Assembly (NCBI GenBank): GCA_002938205.1
Contig: PTKZ01000005.1
Location: forward strand, 1-64,000
Length of the DNA: 64,000 bases
Direction of reading: 5' to 3'
From: Alphaproteobacteria bacterium MarineAlpha5_Bin5
GTDB taxonomy: Bacteria > Pseudomonadota > Alphaproteobacteria > HIMB59 > GCA-002718135
Shown here: positions 28,801-37,669 of the stretch, piece after piece
How the letters are laid out: the number at the start of each line of letters is the position of its first letter
Numbering within the stretch: the stretch's first letter is position 1
Notes under the pieces: generated by a model
What the model was told of the DNA's origin: nothing
Databases searched by the model: none
The model's input: only the letters and a program-made list of their open reading frames with translations
Translations under genes and position numbers: made by a program

Positions 28801-28924
28801 TATTTTTTGCTGTCTCTTTTATTTCTCTCTCATGATAAAGAAGATAATTGCTAATTTCTGGAACTAAAAATTCATGCGTTAATTTTATCTGTTCGGTAAA
28901 CTTATTTTCAAATATTTCTTGCAT
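25886..28924 (-). CDS. putA: Bifunctional proline dehydrogenase / L-glutamate gamma-semialdehyde dehydrogenase
   Basis: 1012 residues, the short PutA type without an N-terminal DNA-binding domain. Residues about 20-430 hold the arm and the FAD-binding proline dehydrogenase barrel (KLSALHPRYE, RLVKGAYWDTEIK, ATHNAFTIAYV, and YAPVGGYNDLLPYLVRRL, which carries the substrate arginines). Residues about 530-1000 are the aldehyde dehydrogenase, with LIAETGGLNCL and catalytic C806 in GQRCSACR. It oxidises proline to glutamate. Because it lacks its own DNA-binding domain, control is probably by the divergent Lrp-type gene. Confidence 0.93.
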   Translation of the reverse strand: MQEIFENKFTEQIKLTHEFLVPEISNYLLYHEREIKETAKNIIESAKQYNSYNAFEKLMHEFDLSSSEGIVLMCLAEALLRIPDNKTINDLIEDKIPSGQWRDHIKNDNNIFVNISSIAFLMTGKILKKEELKETDIFMSVLKKISKPVLRSIIKQSINILAKQFIFEKDINRASELSSKLDGSIYAYSFDMLGEGARTYADANRYFENYKNAINVIGKSSSKKRHSISIKLSALHPRYERNKLELLRKELLPKLIELIKLAKVFNLDICFDAEEADRLNLSLFLIENILDNNIISEDYSGFGIAVQAYQQRSIFVLKWLDNKLQALNKKMNVRLVKGAYWDTEIKLAQEKGLENYPVYTKKFITDLSYLKCAHILEKSKNIFPQFATHNAFTIAYVQKLFQSKQHEFQKLHGMGDEIYNHFKNNKNFSCRVYAPVGGYNDLLPYLVRRLLENGANTSFIHQLNKKNTDTNNLIQSPLLKLNKIENNQINKPEDIFLDRKNSAGVDLTEENNIILFTNLQNIHNVQACSIVNGKNYFTKIEKNIISPYSNSNIIGKVYYANENIVTLAIENLSSYCKEWKNSNIDKRVGIVNAFADLLENNYHMLVSCCVKEAGKTIQDSIDDIREAIDFCRYYAEESKKIFKDKNLPGPTGEKNIYKLKARGLTCVISPWNFPIAIFVGQLIAALVCGNVVLAKPAEQTSNLSYVIFNLLLKAGLPKNAAALILGRGEDIGPKIFYNKNLQNVVFTGSLETAKIIQKQLYERSDLINLIAETGGLNCLIADSSALTEHVVEDVINSAFNSAGQRCSACRILCIEENVYAKTLDMLKGAVDSLTISNPEFISTDVGPVIDFSAKEKILAHVNSFDKKYHSSEVYEKGNFVNPAIIEINNIDEINEEIFGPVLHVLSFSSKKLVELCNQINSLNYGLTLGIHSRINSVIETVINNTNVGNTYINRNIVGAVVGSQPFGGHHKSGTGPKAGGPEYLKKFCYEYSISNNIVAMGGNVELLSTIND

Positions 28925-29028
28925 TTATGATGGAATTTACAATAATTTTTAAAAAAATTTTTACTGATATTTGATGTAATTTATTAATATTTATTGTATT
29001 TAATGATTTAATTAGAAAATATTTTTGA

Positions 29029-29034
29029 TATAAT
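29029..29034 (+). promoter_or_regulatory. -10 element upstream of the Lrp-type regulator
   Basis: A perfect TATAAT 24 bases before the ATG. No good -35 hexamer lies at normal spacing; the 133-base putA/lrp spacer is nearly pure A+T, so regulator binding may compensate. Confidence 0.4.
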
Positions 29035-29057
29035 ATAAAATAACACGAATTATTCTT

Positions 29058-29495
29058 ATGATAGATAAAATAGATGAACAAATTATCCAGTTTTTAGCGA
29101 AAAATGGACGGATAAAATTAAGTGACCTTGCAAAAAAAGTAAATTTATCAATTTCACCATGTCAAGCTAGATTAAAAAAATTAGAAGATAAAAAATATAT
29201 ATTAGGATATCACGCAAGAGTAAATTATGAACAAATGCGAAAAGCACACATTGCATTCGTTCAAGTATCGCTATCTGATACAAGAGCATCAGCTTTAGAA
29301 AAATTTAACTTGGAGGTTTCAAAGCTTGAAAGTGTTGAACAATGTCATATGATTGCTGGTAATTTTGACTATTTATTAAAAGTAAGAACTAAAAATATTT
29401 CAGAATATAGAGTTTTGCTCTCAGAAAAAATATCGGCTCTCCCAAATGTTTCTTCAACTTCTACGTTTGTTTCAATGGAAACAGTTAAAGATTGA
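29058..29495 (+). CDS. Lrp/AsnC-family transcriptional regulator, probably of putA
   Basis: 145 residues. An N-terminal winged helix-turn-helix (KLSDLAKKVNLSISPCQARLKKLE, about 19-42) and a C-terminal ligand-binding (RAM) domain. It diverges from putA with 133 bases between the starts, the classic arrangement of PutR-type proline-responsive activators in alphaproteobacteria. By that precedent it should bind proline and activate putA while controlling itself. It converges with the DUF917 gene with one base between the stops. Confidence 0.85.
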   Translation: MIDKIDEQIIQFLAKNGRIKLSDLAKKVNLSISPCQARLKKLEDKKYILGYHARVNYEQMRKAHIAFVQVSLSDTRASALEKFNLEVSKLESVEQCHMIAGNFDYLLKVRTKNISEYRVLLSEKISALPNVSSTSTFVSMETVKD

Positions 29496-29496
29496 T

Positions 29497-30561
29497 CTAT
29501 AAAGGTTTGTAATCAATATTGTATTTAAAATATTTTGGTCCAACTAAATCAATAGCTTCTTTTGATCTCCATATAGGATCACAAGGAAGACCTAATATGT
29601 TGACTGCAAGACCATATTTCATTGCCTCAGTAGTTACAGGTTCTCCGGTATTAGCGTCAAATAAACAAATTAAATCAGGTGTTGTAGCTAACACTTTCTC
29701 ACCTTCCTTAGCAATTAAGAATTCATTTTGAAAATCAAGTTTAGCATTTCTTCCTACAAAATCACCAATTCCTTCTAATTTTACAACACCTCTCGTAAAG
29801 CCTTCACCTGCAGTTCTTTCAACATCTCTGACTCTTGCTTGAAATAAATGTTTTCCATTAAGTTCTTTTGCAAGCACTAGATATGCATTAAAAGAATGTT
29901 CTTTAACTATGCAACCAATATAATGAATTAAAGATAAACTGTTTTTAATTAAATATTTTTTACATTCTGCTGCTGTAACAGGATATAAGCTTACCATAGC
30001 AGATCCTCCCATTTGAATTGTAAGAGCTCTTGCTAATTTTTCTGTCCATTGATTGCTAATAGTATCGAATGTAGCTCCGTTTCCTTTATCATCTATCATT
30101 GCCATTGGAGTTGCTGTGATTCCTCCTAATGTAAAAGAAACCATTTGTAATTCAGGAAAAGCTCTACCCATGGCATCACCATCAACAATAGGTAATCCCA
30201 ATTTAGCTGCAGCAACAAATGGAATTGTAGAATTTAAGCCACCTGCTTCAATACAAAGTATTGCGGAAACTTTTTTTTGCATTAATCTTTCCATCATAGA
30301 AACAAGTTGTGTAAATTCATTTCCAGAAGGAAATTTTTCCATCATTACTGTAGGGGCGCCCATCATTGCTATTGGAAGTATTAGAGAGTCATCATCAAGT
30401 TCATCAACTTCAATAACCTTTACTGGTTCAGCATTTTTTAGACATTGATTTGTCATTAATCTACCAACGTAAGGATCACCTCCACCGCCGGATCCAAGAA
30501 CAGCTCCGCCAATCGCTATAGCCTCTAATTTACCCTTATCAACTAATGTTATCTTTTTCAT
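29497..30561 (-). CDS. DUF917 family protein
   Basis: 354 residues. The N-terminal GGAVLGSGGGGDPYVGR segment and internal DGDAMGRAFPELQMVSFT are typical of DUF917, found next to short HyuA proteins in amide-ring gene clusters. No signal peptide. The function is unproven; its regular pairing suggests a partner subunit or an accessory hydrolase. It starts directly after the stop of the HyuA gene upstream and ends the six-gene operon. Confidence 0.82.
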   Translation of the reverse strand: MKKITLVDKGKLEAIAIGGAVLGSGGGGDPYVGRLMTNQCLKNAEPVKVIEVDELDDDSLILPIAMMGAPTVMMEKFPSGNEFTQLVSMMERLMQKKVSAILCIEAGGLNSTIPFVAAAKLGLPIVDGDAMGRAFPELQMVSFTLGGITATPMAMIDDKGNGATFDTISNQWTEKLARALTIQMGGSAMVSLYPVTAAECKKYLIKNSLSLIHYIGCIVKEHSFNAYLVLAKELNGKHLFQARVRDVERTAGEGFTRGVVKLEGIGDFVGRNAKLDFQNEFLIAKEGEKVLATTPDLICLFDANTGEPVTTEAMKYGLAVNILGLPCDPIWRSKEAIDLVGPKYFKYNIDYKPL

Positions 30562-32106
30562 TTATGATTTACTTTCCATCTTAAGATCACCAACAACAGT
30601 TACATTAATTAACAAATTATTGCCCGGTAAATAGGATAGCGGCATATCTGAAACTGCTAAAACTTTAATTGTTTTAGGGTCAGCATTTCTTTCTATAGCA
30701 AGCTTTTTTGCCTCTTCAGTAACTTGATTAATTGCAGTTGCTCTATCAATTTTATTTTCAATTAATACAATCTTGGATACTTGACCACTAACTTGCGCAA
30801 TTGCTGCACCAACAGCATTTGCTAAATCATTGTGAGGTGGTTTTATAACTTCTAATCCATCAATTTCTTCAGCAAGCATAACACTTCCGCCCCCAACAGC
30901 AATTACAGGAATTTTTTGACTAGAAGTTCTTGCTCTTGCAACTCTATCTTCAACCATTTGATCTATTATATTAATTATCTCATCTTTATTAATAACATTA
31001 GGCGCACATTTAGTGCCTATTTTACATCTTCCATATGAGACAGCAATATCTGTAGCAGTAAGAATACTACCTCCAAAAACCATAGCTTTATCGGTTAATT
31101 CATGGCCTACAGACTGCGGTCCTACTGATGGACTTTCTTTATTAATTATAGATCCTCCTCCTAAGCCAAAACTTATTACATCTGGCATAGAAAAGTTAGT
31201 TCTTACATCAGCTACTGTAACAGAGGTACCTGCTTGTCTTGGAAATCCATCTTTAACTTCTCCAACATCTGTTGTTGTGCCGCCAACATCTACCACAAGA
31301 GCATTTTTTTCTTTTGATAAAAAAGCAGCTCCTCTCATTGAATTTGTAGGTCCACAAGCAAAAGTCAAAACTGGTAAATCAATTACTTCAGATGCTTGAA
31401 TTAAAGTTCCATCATTTCTTGTAAAAAACATAGGGCAATTAAAATTTAATTTTTTTCGAAGATCTTCGAATGAATCAACAACTTCTTTAGCTAATGGTTT
31501 AAGTGTTGCATTAATTAGTGCAGCGTTTTCTCTTTCTAATAATCCCATTCCTCCAATATTTTTACCAAGCGAAATATTTGTATCTGGTGAGTATTTTTTA
31601 ATTATGTCATATGCCTGTTGCTCCATATCTCCTCTAACAGTTGCAAATACAGAACTTATTGCAATTTGATCACATCCAAGTACTTTTAACTTTTCTAATG
31701 CATCAATAATTTCTTTCTCTTCTAATTTTGCAATTTCACTTCCATCCATTTCAAAACCACCTTTGACAAGTTGAAAATTACCATTCATAGAATCAACTAG
31801 CTCTTTTGGCCAATCTGCAAAAGGTAAAATAGATCCTCCAGATGGTAAACATATTCTAATCAAACCTGTTTTTGCTAAATTCTTTCTTTGCACTATAGCA
31901 TTAACAAAATGAGTAGTTCCAATAATCAATGCTTCTGCTTGAAATGATTCTATTGTTGCTTGTTTAAGAGTTGCTTTAATAGCATTTTCAACGCCTGATA
32001 AAATGTCGGGAGTAGTAGGCCTTTTGGATCCTCCTAAAAATTTCTCTGCTTGCATAACAACTGCATCAGTATTAGTTCCACCAACATCTACTCCGATTCT
32101 AATCAT
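30562..32106 (-). CDS. Short HyuA-type hydantoinase/oxoprolinase subunit
   Basis: 514 residues. It begins with the ASKHA-type phosphate-binding GVDVGGTNTDAVV; a second block, ALVVDVGGTTTDVGEV, and FGLGGGSII follow. It lacks the C-terminal domain of the roughly 690-residue HyuA/OPLAH proteins encoded at 45.3 and 49.1 kb. This shorter form is the usual DUF917 partner, so it is not a truncated relic. Expected chemistry: ATP-dependent opening of a cyclic amide. The substrate is unknown. Confidence 0.83.
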   Translation of the reverse strand: MIRIGVDVGGTNTDAVVMQAEKFLGGSKRPTTPDILSGVENAIKATLKQATIESFQAEALIIGTTHFVNAIVQRKNLAKTGLIRICLPSGGSILPFADWPKELVDSMNGNFQLVKGGFEMDGSEIAKLEEKEIIDALEKLKVLGCDQIAISSVFATVRGDMEQQAYDIIKKYSPDTNISLGKNIGGMGLLERENAALINATLKPLAKEVVDSFEDLRKKLNFNCPMFFTRNDGTLIQASEVIDLPVLTFACGPTNSMRGAAFLSKEKNALVVDVGGTTTDVGEVKDGFPRQAGTSVTVADVRTNFSMPDVISFGLGGGSIINKESPSVGPQSVGHELTDKAMVFGGSILTATDIAVSYGRCKIGTKCAPNVINKDEIINIIDQMVEDRVARARTSSQKIPVIAVGGGSVMLAEEIDGLEVIKPPHNDLANAVGAAIAQVSGQVSKIVLIENKIDRATAINQVTEEAKKLAIERNADPKTIKVLAVSDMPLSYLPGNNLLINVTVVGDLKMESKS

Positions 32107-32135
32107 TATTTTATCTTACACAGAGAAATATAATT

Positions 32136-33071
32136 TTAAACATTTTTTCTTTGCGACCATGAGTCTAGGGCAACAGCAATTACTATTACGAGACCTAAAA
32201 TTATTCTTTGCCATAGTGGATCAACCTGTAGAAGATTGAAACCATTATTCATAAAAGCCAAAAAGAAGGCTGCTGCAACTGTACGCCAAATAGCACCTTT
32301 TCCACCCATAATAGAAGTCCCTCCAACAATAACTGCAGTTAAAACAGAAAATACAAAACTAAAATCATCAGAAGGTTGCGCTGATATTGATCTTGAAGAA
32401 TTAACTATACCAGCTAATGCTGCAGAGGCTCCTAATAAAATAAAGGTTGTTGCCTGAACCATAGGAACATTTATACCTGCTAACCTAGCAGCCTCTTGAT
32501 TCCCACCAGTTGCAAAAACATTTCTTCCAAAACGAGTTCTGGTAAGAAGAATACTTGCAATAATTACTGTTATTAAAGCTATCCAAGTAGCTGAAGTAAT
32601 ATCAAAAAATTTTGTTCGGGCTATTTGTTGATAAGTATCAGTAACAGGTCTCATAAGTGATCTATCGCTTATTAAATAACCAAAACCAAAAAACATAAAT
32701 GATGTTGCAAGAGTTGCAATAAAAGAGTTTACCTTAAAATACGTAACTACTATTGCATTAAAAGCACCTAATATAATTCCCAACCCTACTCCTCCAAATA
32801 CACTTAAAAGAACATTACCTGTTGCATTTTCAATATTAAGAGCAAATAAAGGTGCTACAACAAAAATTGCTGATATTGATATATCAAAATTACCAGATAT
32901 TATTACGATAGTCATAAATGAAGCAGCAATTAAAATTGTCGATTGTTGATCAAGAAGATTTCTAATATTTCTTTCAGTAAAAAACCCTTCAGTGGTGAGA
33001 GCTAAAATTAAAAATAATGATATTGTGATTACTGCTATTCCATATTTTCTTGATAATTCTATGATGTTCAT
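32136..33071 (-). CDS. ABC transporter permease, RbsC/sugar type
   Basis: 311 residues, about 8-10 membrane helices. The BPD_transp_2 fold is visible from IIISGNFDISISAIFVVAPL and NAIVVTYFKVNSFIATLAT, and GGTSIMGGKGAIWRTVAAA is the family EAA-like loop. It forms the pore with the upstream ATPase (two bases between the genes). The same family carries ribose, nucleosides, autoinducer-2 and myo-inositol, so the substrate cannot be read from it. Confidence 0.88.
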   Translation of the reverse strand: MNIIELSRKYGIAVITISLFLILALTTEGFFTERNIRNLLDQQSTILIAASFMTIVIISGNFDISISAIFVVAPLFALNIENATGNVLLSVFGGVGLGIILGAFNAIVVTYFKVNSFIATLATSFMFFGFGYLISDRSLMRPVTDTYQQIARTKFFDITSATWIALITVIIASILLTRTRFGRNVFATGGNQEAARLAGINVPMVQATTFILLGASAALAGIVNSSRSISAQPSDDFSFVFSVLTAVIVGGTSIMGGKGAIWRTVAAAFFLAFMNNGFNLLQVDPLWQRIILGLVIVIAVALDSWSQRKNV

Positions 33072-33073
33072 AA

Positions 33074-34591
33074 TTAGTTTTTAAATGTTGCTTCCATAAT
33101 AGTTTTTTTATTTATTGCTGATCCCTCTAATTCAGCGGAAAGCTTACCTCTTGACATTACCAAAACTCTATTAGACATTCCAATGATCTCTTCAATTTCA
33201 GAGGAAATCAATAGTACAGACTCACCAACATCAGATAATTTGGCTATTAGTTCATAAATTGATTTTTTTGCACCTATATCAACTCCTCTAGTGGGTTCGT
33301 CAGCAATAAGAAGTCTTGGTTTACCCATTGCAGCTTTTGCAAATAATATTTTTTGCTGATTTCCACCTGACAAATATTGTACTTCAAAATCAACACCATT
33401 GTGCTTGACTGTTGTTTTATTACAAGCCTCAATTACATCAACTTTTTCCTTTTTTTTATTAACTCCATAAATTGATGAAAATTTTTTTAAATAAGGCAAA
33501 GATATATTTTCAATTAATGATCGAGCTAAAATTAAACCTTGTGTTCTTCTTGATTCTGGAACCATTGCAATACCCATATCAATAGATTTATTAATAGAAT
33601 TATTTTTTATTTCTTTTCCATAAAAATTAATTTTTCCTTTGTCAGGTTTTTTATCTCCAAAAATTGTAAGCGCTAATTCACTTCTCCCTGATCCAACCAA
33701 TCCTGATAAACCTACTATTTCACCTCTTTTTATTTCAAAAGAAATTTTCTCAAATTCATTTTTTCTGGTTAAATTTGATACTTGTAAAATTGTTTCAGAA
33801 TTTTTACTAACAGGTTTAATTTTTGGAAACAAGTTGCCTTCTTCTTTTCCAGTCATTCCTTCAATCAAACTTTTTTTTGTTTCTTTTTTTGCAATATTAG
33901 TTCTAATTAATTGCCCATTACGTAGAAGTGAAATTCTATCTGAAATACTCAAAACTTCCTCTAAAAAATGTGAGATATATATTATTGTAGTTCCAGTCTT
34001 AGCCAACGAATTTACAAGAAAATGGAGTTGTTCTGTTTCATTACTAGCCAATCTTGCAGTTGGCTCATCAAAAACTATTAAGCGCGCATTACTATTTAGC
34101 GCTCTCAATATCTCAACTTTTTGTTGCTCAGCAACAGATAATGAGCCTACTATTGAATCAGGATTTAAAAACAAATTAAAACGGTTCATTACAGATAATA
34201 CTTTTTCTTTTGTTTTTTTAGAAGAAACAAAAAATCCTGAAGTTAGTTCCCTTCCCATTGCAATATTATCTACAACAGTTCTGCTAGGTAAAAGAGAGAG
34301 TTCTTGAGAAATACCTACAAGACCAAGATTAACTGATTGTACTGGTGAATTAATTTGGGATTCTTTCCCTTCGATTAACATCTGCCCAGAGTCTAGCTTA
34401 TACGCTCCCAAAATTATTTTACCTAAAGTAGATTTTCCAGCTCCATTTTCACCTACAAGTGAATGTATCTCACCCATTTTAAAATCAATATTACAATTGA
34501 TTAAAGCTTTTGTAGCGCCAAAGCTCTTAGAAACATTTTTAAATGATATAAGAGCTTCAGCAGTTTTTTGATTTATATTTAACCGTCCCAC
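33074..34591 (-). CDS. ABC transporter ATP-binding protein, RbsA/sugar type (double ATPase)
   Basis: 505 residues with two nucleotide-binding domains in one chain. The first has GENGAGKSTLGK, SVAEQQKVEI and LIVFDEPTA. The second has the degenerate GLVGSGRSELA typical of the RbsA second half, then YLSGGNQQKILFAKA and LLIADEPTRGVD. It powers uptake through the permease downstream. The start lies 13 bases inside the end of the binding-protein gene, so translation is coupled. Confidence 0.9.
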   Translation of the reverse strand: MGRLNINQKTAEALISFKNVSKSFGATKALINCNIDFKMGEIHSLVGENGAGKSTLGKIILGAYKLDSGQMLIEGKESQINSPVQSVNLGLVGISQELSLLPSRTVVDNIAMGRELTSGFFVSSKKTKEKVLSVMNRFNLFLNPDSIVGSLSVAEQQKVEILRALNSNARLIVFDEPTARLASNETEQLHFLVNSLAKTGTTIIYISHFLEEVLSISDRISLLRNGQLIRTNIAKKETKKSLIEGMTGKEEGNLFPKIKPVSKNSETILQVSNLTRKNEFEKISFEIKRGEIVGLSGLVGSGRSELALTIFGDKKPDKGKINFYGKEIKNNSINKSIDMGIAMVPESRRTQGLILARSLIENISLPYLKKFSSIYGVNKKKEKVDVIEACNKTTVKHNGVDFEVQYLSGGNQQKILFAKAAMGKPRLLIADEPTRGVDIGAKKSIYELIAKLSDVGESVLLISSEIEEIIGMSNRVLVMSRGKLSAELEGSAINKKTIMEATFKN

Positions 34592-35562
34592 TCAGCAGTA
34601 AATTTAGAAATATTATCTGTAGTCATTAAGCCTTCATCAGGAATTGAACTTAAAGGATCAATACCTCCTCTGTCTGTACCATTAAGAGCATCAACCATGG
34701 ATTCCATTGCAAGTCTTCCTTCAGTTCCTGGTGCTCCAAATACACCTGCAAACCATGAGCCATCAGCAATACCTTTTATTGCTGGCGCAGATCCACCAAG
34801 ACCGATTAACTTTACTTTACCGGTCATTCCTTCGTCAGCTAAAACTATAGCAGCACCTTGCATAGATTGATCGGCACCAACCATAACATCAAAAGATTTA
34901 CCTGTGCTTAAAATATCTTGAGTTGCTGCAATACCGCCATCAGGACCTAGATATTTACCTTCACCTTCAGCAACAACTTTTATATTTGAGTGATTTGAAA
35001 TAACATCATCAAAACCTTGGCGAATTGCATCATCCAAAGGAATTCCCTTTATTCCATAAATAAATACAACTTCACAATTATCATCACCTTCACATGCTTT
35101 TACTGTTAGATTACCATGTCTTGTTCCCGATCTATAAGGTGCTGCTAAAACTGAAGCTGCAATTCCGTCTACTTGTGGATCTGAGGTTGTTAAATCTGGT
35201 CCTACAACTTGATTAAGAACTACAATTTCAATGCCTGCAGCTATTGCTGATTCAATATCAGGAATTAATCCCACTCCGTAAATTGCACAAACAACTATAC
35301 CGTCATACTTACCTGATGCTATTGCATCTTGTAACTGAGCTGTCTGTTTTGCTGGATCAAATTGTGCATCAAATTCGGTTATGTTAATTCCATTTGCATT
35401 TGCTACAGCCTCCATCTCTCTTACTGATGCTGCCAACCAAGTATTAGCAGAACTCGCAGAAAGGTATGCTACTTCTTTTGCTAAAACAATTTTGTTGAAA
35501 CTAAATATACAAATCAATGAAAATAAAATTGAAAAAAATAAACTTTTTTTTCTATACTTCAT
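34579..35562 (-). CDS. Periplasmic binding protein, ribose/sugar (Peripla_BP_4) type
   Basis: 327 residues. Signal peptide 1-28 (basic start, hydrophobic core, VLA-K cleavage). The mature chain follows the two-lobed pattern with FDAQFDPAKQTAQLQDAIASGKYDGIV in the first lobe and VMVGADQSMQGAAIVLADEG in the second. Two cysteines (ACEGDDNCE) may form a disulfide. Despite sugar-type ancestry, the neighbours are amide-ring enzymes, so the ligand may be a heterocycle. It precedes the ATPase and permease of the same system. Confidence 0.88.
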   Translation of the reverse strand: MKYRKKSLFFSILFSLICIFSFNKIVLAKEVAYLSASSANTWLAASVREMEAVANANGINITEFDAQFDPAKQTAQLQDAIASGKYDGIVVCAIYGVGLIPDIESAIAAGIEIVVLNQVVGPDLTTSDPQVDGIAASVLAAPYRSGTRHGNLTVKACEGDDNCEVVFIYGIKGIPLDDAIRQGFDDVISNHSNIKVVAEGEGKYLGPDGGIAATQDILSTGKSFDVMVGADQSMQGAAIVLADEGMTGKVKLIGLGGSAPAIKGIADGSWFAGVFGAPGTEGRLAMESMVDALNGTDRGGIDPLSSIPDEGLMTTDNISKFTAEWDG

Positions 35563-35565
35563 AAT

Positions 35566-35572
35566 ACCTCCT
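35566..35572 (-). promoter_or_regulatory. Strong Shine-Dalgarno of the sugar-type binding protein
   Basis: Minus strand AGGAGGT lies four to five bases before the ATG at 35562. It is among the strongest sites in a region where most genes lack one, consistent with high output of a binding protein. Confidence 0.65.
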
Positions 35573-35649
35573 AAAAATGATTTTAAGCTAACATTTAAAT
35601 AAATTTTCTACAACTTTATTCTTCTTTTATTAATTTAAGAATTCAAAAA

Positions 35650-36450
35650 TTAACTTACAACAATTCTATTTCCGAATGGATCTTCATCTTTAAATAATCC
35701 AAATTTTTCTATTTCTTTATTTGATGGGGATTCACAACTCCACTTTCTGCTAGGAATTAAGTTAAATCTTCTTTTTAAATTGGCATGATGTTCTGCTTTT
35801 TTCAATGCAGCTAAAGAAGGGTCGATTACTGGAACACCAATTTCTTCTTGCAAAGTTTTATAAAACCCAAATTCAGCTGTACATCCTAGTATGATTGATT
35901 CTGCGTAATCTTTTTCTACAGCTTTTCTTGATGCATCAATTAATAAATTTACAGTTCTTTGATGATCTTCTTGAAAATCATCTACACCGAGTCCAACATC
36001 ATAAAACCCAGTAAGCTTATCACCATAACCATATTCGTGCACATTGCTTTTCATTTGATTAACCCATTTTCTTCTTCCAACAATTATTCCAAAATTGTTT
36101 GCTAAACTTAGAGCTATTTCCATTGATGAATGGCATGGCGCAACTACAACCATATCACCTGAAACCTCCCTTGCATCATGAAGGGCAGTATCATAAAAAC
36201 AGCCTATAGCTAATGCGTCAAAACCTTCTTTTTCTGCACAAACTGTAGCATTAATTATACCAGCAGTCGCTAGTGCTTCATAAGATCTATATTCAATATG
36301 TGAAAAACTTCCATTATTATCTTTTAGAGAGGTTATATGAACTTCTGTATTTGAATCTTTTGTATCTTTAACCATATCCTCAAAAAGAACATCTAAACTA
36401 TCTACTCCAACTGGAGTAAGATACATGATTTTTAATGGTTTATCTTTCAT
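35650..36450 (-). CDS. Asp/Glu/hydantoin racemase family protein
   Basis: 266 residues from the ATG at 36450; an upstream TTG ten codons earlier lacks a ribosome-binding site. Two active-site cysteines are in place: ALAIGCFYDTAL and ESIILGCTAEFG, the pair used in two-base racemisation by this family. The C-terminal 30 residues extend past the usual fold. Lying first in the operon with the ABC transporter, HyuA and DUF917, it would interconvert the enantiomers of an imported ring compound before opening. It diverges from the M24 peptidase gene. Confidence 0.8.
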   Translation of the reverse strand: MKDKPLKIMYLTPVGVDSLDVLFEDMVKDTKDSNTEVHITSLKDNNGSFSHIEYRSYEALATAGIINATVCAEKEGFDALAIGCFYDTALHDAREVSGDMVVVAPCHSSMEIALSLANNFGIIVGRRKWVNQMKSNVHEYGYGDKLTGFYDVGLGVDDFQEDHQRTVNLLIDASRKAVEKDYAESIILGCTAEFGFYKTLQEEIGVPVIDPSLAALKKAEHHANLKRRFNLIPSRKWSCESPSNKEIEKFGLFKDEDPFGNRIVVS

Positions 36451-36563
36451 TCTTATAAGATTATATGAAGGAGAATACAAAATGCAATCAAATAATAATT
36501 TTTTAATAAAAATTTGTTTAATTATTTTATAATATTATATAATTTAAGTAAGAGTTTTATAAA

Positions 36564-37661
36564 ATGACAAATAAAAAAATTAACAAGCTTCAAGCTGCTT
36601 TAATTGATGAAAATCTTGACTTATTAGCGATCGTTCCAGGTTCAAATTTTTTATATTTAACTGGAGGCAATTTTCATCTTATGGAAAGACCAACAATTTT
36701 ACTTATTTCAAAAAACATAAAACCAATTGCAATTTTACCAGTTTTAGAAGTTGATAGTTTTAATAAGTTAAAATTAGATGCTGATATTATTGAGTGGCAA
36801 GATAGTGATGGTTATCAATCAGCATTTAACAAAGCTTATGAGAAGTTGGCTCCAATCAAAAAAATAGGTATTGAGGGTCAGCGAATGAGAGTTTTTGAGT
36901 CACAGGCAATCGAAAAAGCTTTTAAAAATATTGAGATAATAAATGCTCACAAATTTATTAATAAAATTAGATTAAATAAAGATGAAGCAGAGATTAACAA
37001 TTTACAAAAAGCAGTTAATATTGCCGAAACTTCATTAAAAGAAACTATAAAGTTTGTTGAAGAAGGTAAAACAGAAATTGAAATAAAAAATTTTCTTATT
37101 CAACAATTATATCGTTATGGAGCAGAGGGAATTGCTTTTGATCCTATTGTTTTAGCTTCAGATAATTCTGCATTACCACATGGTCATTCGAGAAAAGATT
37201 ATAAAATTCGTAATGGTGATTGTTTACTTTTTGATTTTGGTGCAACTGTAAATGGTTACCATTCAGATATAACAAGAACTTTTTTTGTTAAATCTGTATC
37301 AGATGAGCAAAAAAATATTTATGAAGCTGTTCTAAGAGCAAATCAAATTGGTATAGAAATATCAAAACCTGGATTAACTCTTCATGAACTTGATGATACT
37401 GTTTTAAAAAGTTTAGCTGATTCAAATTATAGGGAATTGATTGTTCATAAAACAGGACATGGATTGGGCTTGGACGTTCATGAAGATCCATATGTGATGA
37501 GAAAAAATCATGATGTGCTGGAAGAAGGAATGGTTATTACAATAGAACCAGGCTTATATAAAAAAGGAAGTCTTGGAGTGAGAATTGAAGATGATGTAGT
37601 TATTACGAAAAGTGGGTGCAAAAGCTTAACTACATTTCCAAAACAACTTACTATTATCTAA
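36564..37661 (+). CDS. M24 family metallopeptidase (Xaa-Pro peptidase type)
   Basis: 365 residues. An N-terminal creatinase-like domain (1-130) precedes the pita-bread catalytic domain. All five metal ligands are present: D224 and D235 (FDFGATVNGYHSD), H299 (GHGLG), E328 (IEPGLY) and E342 (RIEDD). It should cleave an N-terminal residue before proline or act on a creatinase-like substrate; the family includes both. It stands between the two transporter operons, divergent from the first and convergent with the second. No signal peptide, so it is cytosolic. Confidence 0.87.
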   Translation: MTNKKINKLQAALIDENLDLLAIVPGSNFLYLTGGNFHLMERPTILLISKNIKPIAILPVLEVDSFNKLKLDADIIEWQDSDGYQSAFNKAYEKLAPIKKIGIEGQRMRVFESQAIEKAFKNIEIINAHKFINKIRLNKDEAEINNLQKAVNIAETSLKETIKFVEEGKTEIEIKNFLIQQLYRYGAEGIAFDPIVLASDNSALPHGHSRKDYKIRNGDCLLFDFGATVNGYHSDITRTFFVKSVSDEQKNIYEAVLRANQIGIEISKPGLTLHELDDTVLKSLADSNYRELIVHKTGHGLGLDVHEDPYVMRKNHDVLEEGMVITIEPGLYKKGSLGVRIEDDVVITKSGCKSLTTFPKQLTII

Positions 37662-37669
37662 TAATCAAA

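Noticed and set aside
30562..32106. The 514-residue HyuA as a truncated pseudogene of the 690-residue type
   Set aside because: The shorter form with a DUF917 partner is a recognised arrangement, the motifs are intact and the operon is tight.
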